DNA from: Nitrospinaceae bacterium
GTDB taxonomy: Bacteria > Nitrospinota > Nitrospinia > Nitrospinales > VA-1
DNA length: 6,739 nucleotides
Reading direction: 5' to 3'
Assembly: GCA_029261435.1 (NCBI GenBank)
Contig: JAJDBI010000278.1
Location: forward strand, 1-6,739
Position 1 is the first letter of the stretch; every line of letters starts with the position of its first letter. Under the pieces are notes generated by a model that was given only the letters and a program-made list of their open reading frames with translations, was not told where the DNA came from and ran no database searches. The position numbers and the translations under genes are program-made. Shown here in pieces: positions 1 through 5,373 of this stretch.

Positions 1-890
1 GCATTTTCTAGAGAGTTTTCTTGATCCAACTCAAAGACAGGGCTATCGGCAGGGATTATTTTTTTCAAACCCTCTGCTGAATCAAAGGGCAAATTAAGAA
101 TGTTTTTAAGATTGTCTTCATTGTCTTCTATCAAGTTTTTAGCGTTCAAAAGTTGCTGGTCCCTTGAAGCCACTTCTGATTTGGCTTGAAGAATCTCCAA
201 CTCTGCCAGGGTTCCCACTTCAACCTGAGCTTTGACCTGCTTTTCCAGATCCCGAGCTCTTTGAAGGGAGGTTTCCTTAACCTTCAGGTCTTCGATACTG
301 AAAACCAGGTCCCAATAAATATTTTCCGCTTCAGCGAGAGTATCAATGACTTTTCCGGTGAAATCATGGTCAGAAATTTTCTGATCGTTCTGAGAGATGT
401 ATATTTGCCGCTTATTGAGATCAATTCCAAAATCCTTAAGAAGAGGCTGGGTAACTGTCAGGGCCATCTCTGAGGAATAGACAGGATTGAGAGAAGCAAA
501 GGAGGAACTGGTCTCACCTTTGTTATTATCCATAGACAATTCATAGTCCCCACCGGTAACAAACTTCTGCGTGAGAGATAAATCCCAATCTAGGTCCTTG
601 CTTCTGCGTTTGGGATCTGCAAGAGAAGTTGCGTTTTGTCGGGTTTCTTCGCTGAGCCCTAGCTCTAAATTGAAGGTGGGATCAAATTCCGCTTCATTTT
701 CGAAAATGAATTGCTCGTTGATCTTAGAATTGTAACTTTCAACAAAAATACTGATATTATTTTTTAAAACTCTTTCAACCGTTTCTTGTAACGTCAGAGG
801 CAAAGTCTCAAGGGCTTGCGCCGTAGAAACAGACACGGTGAATAAAGCAAATAAATAAATGGGGCATTTGAGAAACAAGTAATTCTTCAT
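1..890 (-). CDS. TolC-family outer membrane efflux protein, 3' end beyond the window
   Basis: This is a trimeric outer-membrane channel protein of the kind that couples to RND, ABC or MFS pumps for efflux or type I secretion. The frame stays open for 296 codons from ATG at 890 to the window edge, so the C-terminal part is missing (family members are usually about 420-500 residues). Residues 1-26 form a signal peptide with a hydrophobic core and an A-Q-A cleavage motif. A typical outer-membrane efflux protein opening follows (LTLQETVERVLKNN, about 33-45). Residues 144-157 (LTVTQPLLKDFGID) match the beta-strand/equatorial segment of this family. From about 165 to 265 the sequence is a long amphipathic helical hairpin, with the characteristic VEVGTLAELEILQAKSEVASR segment split around residues 223-243. 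No strong Shine-Dalgarno precedes the ATG; the signal peptide supports the start. Its pump partners and substrate are not in the window. It lies divergent from the HTH-receiver regulator. Confidence 0.9.
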   Translation of the reverse strand, partial: MKNYLFLKCPIYLFALFTVSVSTAQALETLPLTLQETVERVLKNNISIFVESYNSKINEQFIFENEAEFDPTFNLELGLSEETRQNATSLADPKRRSKDLDWDLSLTQKFVTGGDYELSMDNNKGETSSSFASLNPVYSSEMALTVTQPLLKDFGIDLNKRQIYISQNDQKISDHDFTGKVIDTLAEAENIYWDLVFSIEDLKVKETSLQRARDLEKQVKAQVEVGTLAELEILQAKSEVASRDQQLLNAKNLIEDNEDNLKNILNLPFDSAEGLKKIIPADSPVFELDQENSLEN

Positions 891-971
891 AAACCGCAGA
901 ACATTAAGAGATGATTGGATGAAACCATTATATTTAAAGGACTAGCCAAAAGAAATGTATAAAAAAACACC

Positions 972-977
972 ATTATA
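972..977 (-). promoter_or_regulatory. Candidate -10 element for the tolC-like gene
   Basis: On the minus strand this reads TATAAT, a perfect consensus, preceded by TG. A -35-like TTTCAA lies 15 bases upstream, which is shorter than ideal. Transcription would begin near 965 and leave a leader of about 75 bases before the ATG at 890. A second minus-strand TATAAT at 932-927 has only a poor -35 (TTTCTT). In an AT-rich region such matches can arise by chance. Confidence 0.4.
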
Positions 978-1214
978 CAGACATTCCCCAGGTTGAAACT
1001 CTCGTCCGTCTTCTAAATTAACGTATTATCAGTATTTTATCGGATTTATGTGAGGAAGGCTTGATAATTTTATTACAGTTATTCAAGTCTGAATACCTGA
1101 GGTTTATAAAAAATAATTCGATCTTTGCTTCAGGTCACCATTACCTAAGTTAATAAATATCAATTTCTTTTACTCTTATACATGAAGAATGGTTTGTTCA
1201 TCCAGCAGGCTTTC

Positions 1215-1245
1215 CTGACGAAATTTACATTAACTGTGGTATAAT
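1215..1245 (+). promoter_or_regulatory. Extended -10 promoter of the HTH-receiver regulator
   Basis: TGGTATAAT at 1237-1245 is a perfect extended -10 (TGn plus TATAAT). The best -35 match is CTGACG at 1215-1220 (four of six bases of TTGACA), which gives a 19-base spacer. That is the long spacing typical of promoters activated by MerR-type regulators. An extended -10 can also work without a good -35. Transcription would start near 1252, about 80 bases before the ATG at 1331. The -10 is clear; the -35 and its meaning are inference. Confidence 0.5.
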
Positions 1246-1273
1246 TTTAGAAATTAGTTTATAGTATGCAATT

Positions 1274-1290
1274 CTGATCAATCAGATCAG
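1274..1290. repeat. Perfect palindrome CTGATC-aatca-GATCAG
   Basis: Two 6-base arms are perfectly inverted around a 5-base centre, about 25 bases downstream of the expected transcription start of the regulator and 40 bases before its ATG. The symmetry and place suit an operator for a dimeric regulator, possibly autoregulation. As RNA it would form only a short stem. No second copy was noticed in the window. Confidence 0.45.
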
Positions 1291-1330
1291 GTGAAACCCA
1301 TATATCGAAATCATTTTCAGAAGGTAGACC

Positions 1331-1960
1331 ATGTCAAGAATTACAGCGGCTGATATTTTAAAAGTGGTTCCCATCACACGAAAAACTCTTTGGTTGTGGC
1401 AGAAAAAATATCGTTTTTTCCCCGACCCTGTCAAAGAAGGTCATCCGGGTGGTAAAGGTATCGTCGGCTATTATCCAGCATGGGTCGAAGAAAGATGTAA
1501 ACAAGTTTATGCACTGCAGAAAAAAGGTTATACAATATCAATGATCAAGGAGATTCTCGAGAAGGAAGAAAAAGAGAAGTCCAGCCGTAAAGTTCTCGTG
1601 GTTGACGATGAAAGAAAGTTTTGCGATCTTCTTAAAAAAATATTTCAAAAAAATGACTTTATAGTCGAAACTGCTTACGATGGATGGGAAGCTGGCAAAA
1701 AGGCTGCTCAGTTTCAACCTACGATCATGATTCTCGATATCACGCTTCCTGGAATCAATGGCCTGGAAGTTTGCAAAGACCTCCGATCCGACGATAAAAC
1801 CAAAAACATTAAGATCATCGCTATTTCCGGGGACTTGAGATACACCGAAACAGAAGTGCTTGGTGCCGGAGCCAACTCGTTTTTTGCCAAACCGGTCAAC
1901 TTCGAAAATCTTCTGTCTCTCTGTAGTGAGTTCCTTGAAGAGCCTGAGACTTTAAAATAG
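1331..1960 (+). CDS. MerR-like HTH plus receiver-domain regulator
   Basis: This is a 209-residue cytoplasmic regulator made of two domains. Residues 4-80 look like a MerR-type winged helix: a first helix and recognition segment (ITRKTLWLWQKKYRFF, 16-30), a G-rich wing (39-48), then YPAWVEERCKQVYALQKKGY and the helix SMIKEILEKEE. Residues 86-205 are a CheY-like receiver with the acidic pair D92/D93, phosphoacceptor D136 in ILDITLPGING, S166 in place of the usual Ser/Thr, and K187 before Pro. All residues needed for phosphorylation are present, so it is probably controlled by a histidine kinase that is not in the window. The domain order is opposite to that of usual response regulators. The start is well supported by AGAAGG at 1319-1324, six bases before the ATG. 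The divergent tolC-like gene is the obvious candidate target, with self-regulation through the palindrome upstream also possible; both are inference. Confidence 0.88.
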   Translation: MSRITAADILKVVPITRKTLWLWQKKYRFFPDPVKEGHPGGKGIVGYYPAWVEERCKQVYALQKKGYTISMIKEILEKEEKEKSSRKVLVVDDERKFCDLLKKIFQKNDFIVETAYDGWEAGKKAAQFQPTIMILDITLPGINGLEVCKDLRSDDKTKNIKIIAISGDLRYTETEVLGAGANSFFAKPVNFENLLSLCSEFLEEPETLK

Positions 1961-2043
1961 GTTCACTCCGGGCGGTTTGATTCTTCCGCTATTAATAAAG
2001 CCCATACTGAAAAATATTCTTTTCAATTCGCAAATATAAAATG

Positions 2044-2071
2044 GTTGTGCTATAAGCAGGAGCACAATTTT
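2044..2071 (+). promoter_or_regulatory. Hairpin in the leader of the transketolase operon
   Basis: TTGTGCT (2045-2051) and AGCACAA (2061-2067) form a perfect 7-bp stem with a 9-base loop, extendable by a G-T pair and followed by TTTT. It could end transcription of the upstream regulator gene (stop at 1960) or act as an attenuator or operator for the transketolase genes, 20 bases before their first ATG. The same bases contain TGCTATAAG (2048-2056), close to an extended -10, so an operator overlapping a promoter is another reading. The sequence alone does not decide between these. Confidence 0.45.
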
Positions 2072-2091
2072 GTACTCCATTAAATATTTTC

Positions 2092-2928
2092 ATGAATGAC
2101 AGTCCATTGACAAGCCCAGACATCACCCAACTCAAAAGAACAGCTCTCGAATTAAGAAGACTCGCCTTAAAAATTATCTTTCAGGCAGGATCAGGGCACC
2201 CAGGCGGTAGTTTTTCCGCAACAGATTTAATGGCCGCCTTATATTTTGGTGGAATCTTAAATTACGACTCTGAAAACCCTGATGATCCCAAAAGAGACCG
2301 CTTTGTCCTGAGCAAAGGCCACGTGACGGGAATTTATTATGCTGTGCTCGCCAAGGCAGGATATATCACCGAATCCGACCTCGACAGCTACCGGAAAATC
2401 AACAGCGAAAAGTTTCTTTCCGGGCATCCTCATCCTAAAACAGCCGGAATTGAAATTGCTTCAGGAAGTTTGGGGCAGGGACTCAGCGTCGCACACGGAA
2501 TAGCTTTGGGAACCAGGCTGGATGGTTATGATTCTAAAGTTTACACCATTATGGGAGATGGTGAACTGCATGAAGGGCAAGTTTGGGAAGCCGCCATGTC
2601 CGCCGATAAATTCAAAACCAACAATCTGGTTGCTATCGTAGATTACAACAAGGTTGCACAAGACAGTATCACTAAAGACCTGAAAGACCTAGAGCCTCTG
2701 GAAGATAAATGGAAAGCTTTTAACTGGGATGTACACAGAATTGATGGGCACGATATGCAAGCCATCATGGATGTACTCCGGCTTCCACTGCATCCGGAAA
2801 AACCTCGTGTGATCATAGCTGATACAGTCAAAGGTAAAGGGGTTAGTTTTATGGAAGGAAAAACCGCATGGCATGGTGTGGCTCCATCCCCGGAAGATTA
2901 TGAAAAAGCTTTAAAGGAACTGGTATAA
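2092..2928 (+). CDS. Transketolase, N-terminal (TPP-binding) subunit
   Basis: This 278-residue protein is the first half of a split transketolase. Together with the next gene it should transfer two-carbon ketol units between sugar phosphates using thiamine diphosphate and Mg2+, in the cytoplasm, as in the non-oxidative pentose phosphate or Calvin pathways. Visible motifs are GHPGG (35-39), the LSKGH segment (73-77), SGSLGQG (124-130), and the cofactor motif GDGE at 155-158 ending with N186 in DYNK. KGKG (247-250) and WHG (260-262) follow near the end. Its length matches the N-terminal subunits of two-gene transketolases, while single-chain enzymes have about 660 residues. The ATG at 2092 has no clear Shine-Dalgarno sequence, but its frame is closed by a stop at 2053 with no other usual start codon between. 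Its stop is two bases from the start of the partner gene. Split relatives such as apulose-4-phosphate transketolase mean that the exact substrate is open. Confidence 0.93.
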   Translation: MNDSPLTSPDITQLKRTALELRRLALKIIFQAGSGHPGGSFSATDLMAALYFGGILNYDSENPDDPKRDRFVLSKGHVTGIYYAVLAKAGYITESDLDSYRKINSEKFLSGHPHPKTAGIEIASGSLGQGLSVAHGIALGTRLDGYDSKVYTIMGDGELHEGQVWEAAMSADKFKTNNLVAIVDYNKVAQDSITKDLKDLEPLEDKWKAFNWDVHRIDGHDMQAIMDVLRLPLHPEKPRVIIADTVKGKGVSFMEGKTAWHGVAPSPEDYEKALKELV

Positions 2929-2930
2929 TA

Positions 2931-3860
2931 ATGAAAGATGCCGCCACTCGCGATGCTTATGGGCAAGCCTTGGTAGAAATGGGTGATGATCCGCGTATTG
3001 TTGTTCTTGATGCTGGGGTGAGCGACAGCTCCCGCTCTAAAAAATTCGGCGATAAATTTCCCGAACGGTTTTTCAATATGGGTATTGCCGAAGCGGATAT
3101 GGTCTGCACAGCCGCTGGACTGGCTACAACTGGGAAAATTCCTTTTGCCACCGGGTTTGCCTGTTTTCTCCTGGGCCGCACAATGGACCAGATTCTCGTC
3201 AGCGTTGCTTATTCCAACACCAATGTGAAATTAGTAGGTACACATACTGGACTCGCAGTGGGTGAAGATGGCCCCACAGCTCAAATGATTGTCGATATTG
3301 CCTACACACGAGCTATTCCCAACATGATTGTCGTACAACCTGCAGATTGGGTGGAAACCATGCAGGCTACCCGAGCTCTTGCAGAATATAATGGACCGGC
3401 TTATTTTCGCCTTGGGCGTCCGAAAGTCAAAGGCATCTTCGATAGTTCCTATAAGTTTGAGATTGGCAAGGGCAGGGTGGTAAAAAAAGGCTCCGACCTG
3501 GTTATATTCGCTACTGGCATCATGGTTCAAGAAAGCCTGACGGCCATGGAAATGCTGGAAAAAGACGGTCTTAACGTCACACTGGTGAATATCTCAACGC
3601 TTAAACCGATTGACCGCGACATTATTATAGAAATGGCGTCCAGCCATAAAGCCGTCATCACCGCTGAAGATCATAATTATATCGGTGGATTGGGAGATGC
3701 CGTCGGCGAAGTTCTTCTCGAAGCTCAAATATCCAAACCTTTCAAACGCATCGCAGTGAAAGACCATTTTGCCGAAACAGGCACTGGCCCAGAACTCTTC
3801 GAAAAATATGGCTTATCTGCCAACCACATCGCCAAAGCGGTGCGAGATTCCCTGAAATAA
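2931..3860 (+). CDS. Transketolase, C-terminal (pyrimidine-binding) subunit
   Basis: This 309-residue protein is the second half of the split transketolase. It carries the pyrimidine-binding domain (about 1-165) and the transketolase C-terminal domain (about 185-300). E54 in FFNMGIAEADM is the catalytic Glu that activates the aminopyrimidine of thiamine diphosphate. The loop THTGLAVGEDGPTAQ (104-118) is conserved except that Ala117 stands where transketolases and DXP synthases usually have His, a residue that contacts substrate. FRLGRPK (159-165) and TAEDHNYIGGLGDAV (244-258) are also family-typical. Translation is probably coupled to the first subunit: only two bases separate the genes, and AAGGAA at 2914-2919 serves as ribosome binding site. 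The two proteins are expected to form a heterotetramer with active sites at the interface. Transketolase activity is the likely role, but the changed His leaves room for a different sugar substrate. Confidence 0.93.
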   Translation: MKDAATRDAYGQALVEMGDDPRIVVLDAGVSDSSRSKKFGDKFPERFFNMGIAEADMVCTAAGLATTGKIPFATGFACFLLGRTMDQILVSVAYSNTNVKLVGTHTGLAVGEDGPTAQMIVDIAYTRAIPNMIVVQPADWVETMQATRALAEYNGPAYFRLGRPKVKGIFDSSYKFEIGKGRVVKKGSDLVIFATGIMVQESLTAMEMLEKDGLNVTLVNISTLKPIDRDIIIEMASSHKAVITAEDHNYIGGLGDAVGEVLLEAQISKPFKRIAVKDHFAETGTGPELFEKYGLSANHIAKAVRDSLK

Positions 3861-3975
3861 CCCACCGCTCGGCGTGGGGCCAGATTTTGGTTTCCCCTGA
3901 GGCCCTTGAAGGGCAACAAACTCCTAATACCAAGATGGGAGCCCCTTAAAGAGCACATTTTAAACCCGCCCCAGC
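3861..3975. other. GC-richer intergenic stretch with several short hairpins
   Basis: Directly after the transketolase stop this region is visibly richer in G and C than its surroundings. CCCAC (3861-3865) can pair with GTGGG (3874-3878), extended by GC/GC inside. GGGCC (3877-3881) can pair with GGCCC (3901-3905), and GCCCT (3902-3906) with AGGGC (3910-3914). The first stem is followed by ATTTTGGTTT, an imperfect T tract, so it may be the operon terminator. The stems compete with each other. No coding frame here is convincing. Confidence 0.4.
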
Positions 3976-3987
3976 TAGTTGACATAA

Positions 3988-4003
3988 TATATGTTATGGG
4001 AAC
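3988..4003 (+). repeat. Left copy of a 16-bp direct repeat
   Basis: TATATGTTATGGGAAC here matches TATTTGTTATGGGAAC at 5325-5340 in 15 of 16 positions, including 12 identical bases in a row. The two copies bracket the secreted-protein gene. Its 3' part is also the left arm of the hairpin at 3994-4021. In a window of this length, one such near-match could occur by chance. Confidence 0.4.
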
Positions 4004-4021
4004 CTAATGAAATTCCCATAA
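3994..4021. terminator. 9-bp inverted repeat between convergent genes
   Basis: TTATGGGAA (3994-4002) and TTCCCATAA (4013-4021) form a perfect 9-bp stem with a 10-base loop. It sits between the converging transketolase operon and the leftward secreted-protein gene, whose stop is at 4040-4042. The plus side is followed by GGTATATTTTCC and the minus side by an AT-rich stretch, so it may serve both strands as a weak intrinsic terminator. The stem has only three G-C pairs, which limits confidence. Confidence 0.5.
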
Positions 4022-4039
4022 GGTATATTTTCCTTTACA

Positions 4040-5104
4040 TCAATTCCACTCAAATCCTACGCCTTCTAAATTTAAATCTTTGGTCCTTTCAATTTTATAA
4101 TTCATACTATTTCCAGAAGATTCAAATAACGCAGTTCCCGATAACAATCTTTTATTCCCTGAAAATTTTCCTTCATCCCCAAGAACCAATTCCGTCCAAG
4201 TTACGCCTCCATCGTTTGAACAGAATGCATTTAAATCCTGATTCAAAACAATCGTGCCCACATCTTCCTCGAACAAAAGTAGATGACAGGTCTCTGCAAC
4301 TCTTTCTGCAGTAATCGGTAATGTGGCTAATGTGTCCGGACCAATAACCGCATCGACATCTTCTATAAGTGAAACAAAAAATGTCAGATTTTGGACACTC
4401 TCCCAAGTACCAAAGTCTTTAGTAGAAGTGCTATTTGAACCTGCTACAGCAACGTAGGTCGTAGCTCCTGTGGGAACGTTAGGTGCAGAAGCGGGAGCAA
4501 CAAAATCGAACCCATTTGCTCCATCCGAAATATCAAAAATCACTAGATAGTCTTTATTACTATCCAACGTAAATCCAACGTTACTGCTAACAAGAGTTTG
4601 ATTTGCGTTAAGTGTAAATGGAGTTGATCCAAATGAGAGAGATACCGGAGTAGCAATACAATTTCCAAAGTTACCATCAGCTCCTTGTACAGTACTTCTC
4701 TCACATATAGCTACAGCATCAACAATAATTTTATTTGCATTGGGACCTTTTATTGAAATCCTTATATTACTTGCATTCGAAGCAGGTTGAATAAGAACTC
4801 TATGCGTTCGACCTTGATGGCCTCCACCGGAATTGCTGATTATAGGTATTGAAACAGGCGGGGTTGGAGTTCCAGATGTGAATTTATCCAAACCTCCAAA
4901 AAAATCTACAATCCCATCCTGAACAGGTAAAGAAACTTCTCCTCCTCCTGCAGTAAGCGCCCCAACGCGAAAAGTATTTAAGAGATTATTGTTTGCCTGT
5001 GCTTCTGGATTTAATCCACCAGCATGAGTTGGAATTGAGTTTTGGAAATATGCAAATGTCATAATTAGGAACAAAAGTAGTTTACTGGAAACAAGCTTTT
5101 TCAC
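4040..5104 (-). CDS. Secreted protein of unknown function with Asp-box and phage-tail-like C-terminal module
   Basis: This is a 354-residue exported protein whose function is not recognised. The chosen start is GTG at 5104, because AAGGAG at 5116-5111 lies six bases upstream and the product opens with a classical signal peptide (VKKL, hydrophobic 9-20, cleavage after T-H-A at 28). The frame continues upstream to an ATG at 5167, but that start would bury the signal peptide. The mature chain is rich in Ser, Gly, Asn and Thr and appears all-beta. Residues 102-191 alternate strands in a jelly-roll-like pattern with two Cys (134, 149). Residues 270-354 contain LLLFEEDV, an Asp-box (S296-N-D-G-G-V-T-W303) and a closing NYKI...LEGVGFEW pattern that resembles modules I remember from phage tail proteins. 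Two more Cys (273, 295) may form a disulfide after export. A surface or extracellular binding role is plausible but unproven. Hairpins border both ends of the gene. Confidence 0.78.
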   Translation of the reverse strand: MKKLVSSKLLLFLIMTFAYFQNSIPTHAGGLNPEAQANNNLLNTFRVGALTAGGGEVSLPVQDGIVDFFGGLDKFTSGTPTPPVSIPIISNSGGGHQGRTHRVLIQPASNASNIRISIKGPNANKIIVDAVAICERSTVQGADGNFGNCIATPVSLSFGSTPFTLNANQTLVSSNVGFTLDSNKDYLVIFDISDGANGFDFVAPASAPNVPTGATTYVAVAGSNSTSTKDFGTWESVQNLTFFVSLIEDVDAVIGPDTLATLPITAERVAETCHLLLFEEDVGTIVLNQDLNAFCSNDGGVTWTELVLGDEGKFSGNKRLLSGTALFESSGNSMNYKIERTKDLNLEGVGFEWN

Positions 5105-5153
5105 GGTGTTCTCCTTTTTCAATAATGAGGATAATAAGATTTGGATAACACCG
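5104..5153 (-). promoter_or_regulatory. Hairpin masking the ribosome binding site and start of the secreted-protein gene
   Basis: In the mRNA, CGGTGTTATCC (5153 to 5143) can pair with GGAGAACACCG (5114 to 5104): seven consecutive pairs, one A-G mismatch, then three more pairs, with a 28-base loop. The right arm contains GGAG of the Shine-Dalgarno sequence, the whole spacer and the first base of the GTG start. Folding would therefore block initiation. The complementarity is seen directly; a regulatory role, for example temperature, ligand, protein or small-RNA control, is inference. Confidence 0.55.
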
Positions 5154-5270
5154 GGAAAATACAACAATCTTTACTTCATTTAAACAAGTCACTTTATGAA
5201 ATATAATTAGTTCTTGCTTTATTAGGCTTATATTTCGATAATACAAATGTTTTGATTTTTAACATTTTTC

Positions 5271-5307
5271 AGCCCTTTCAAGCCTTTAAAACTTTTTAAA
5301 GGGCTTG
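5271..5307. repeat. Long inverted repeat between two leftward genes
   Basis: CAAGCC plus TTTAAA (5279-5290) pairs with TTTAAA-G-GGCTTG (5295-5307), giving 12 pairs with one bulged G and a 4-base loop. A competing perfect 8-bp pairing joins AGCCCTTT (5271-5278) to AAAGGGCT (5298-5305). It lies 67 bases beyond the stop of the DUF2726 gene and upstream of the secreted-protein gene, so it may end transcription of the former. No clear T tract follows on the minus strand, so terminator function is uncertain. Confidence 0.45.
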
Positions 5308-5324
5308 ATCTAAAGTTGCCTCTC

Positions 5325-5340
5325 TATTTGTTATGGGAAC
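5325..5340 (+). repeat. Right copy of the 16-bp direct repeat
   Basis: TATTTGTTATGGGAAC matches the copy at 3988-4003 except for one base. Together the copies enclose about 1.3 kb holding the secreted-protein gene and its hairpins. This could mark an insertion or excision boundary, but no integrase or transposase is present and chance is a fair alternative. A looser resemblance (TATGTTATAGGAA) exists at 5889-5901. Confidence 0.35.
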
Positions 5341-5373
5341 TTGTGTGGACGATCTGAAGCAGGAGAAAACAGT

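Larger units (their letters stand above)
891..1330. other. 440-base divergent intergenic region
   Basis: This AT-rich, non-coding stretch lies between the leftward tolC-like gene and the rightward regulator. It holds a candidate leftward -10 at 972-977, a second weaker one at 927-932, an extended -10 for the regulator at 1237-1245 and a palindrome at 1274-1290. A loose inverted repeat (ACCTGA at 1095-1100, TCAGGT at 1130-1135) is too weak to call. No convincing protein or RNA gene was seen in it. The only small frame (20 codons from 1182) lacks a ribosome binding site. The length leaves room for regulatory sites or a small RNA. Confidence 0.6.

Noticed and set aside
186..473. Open frame of 95 codons on the plus strand
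   Set aside because: It is antisense to the clearly recognisable TolC-family reading frame and has no domain or ribosome binding site.
1182..1244. 20-codon frame in the tolC/regulator intergenic region
   Set aside because: It has no Shine-Dalgarno sequence and its stop falls inside the extended -10 of the regulator promoter.
3231..3530. 99-codon frame on the minus strand
   Set aside because: It is antisense to the second transketolase subunit, which shows full family motifs in the plus frame.
3979..4008. TTGACA at 3979-3984 as a rightward promoter with a plus-strand frame at 3991-4314
   Set aside because: No good -10 lies at proper spacing. The frame runs antisense to the end of the secreted-protein gene and looks like low-complexity shadow sequence.
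5105..5167. Upstream ATG at 5167 as the start of the secreted protein
   Set aside because: It would place 21 residues before the signal peptide and lacks a ribosome binding site, whereas GTG at 5104 has AAGGAG at ideal spacing.
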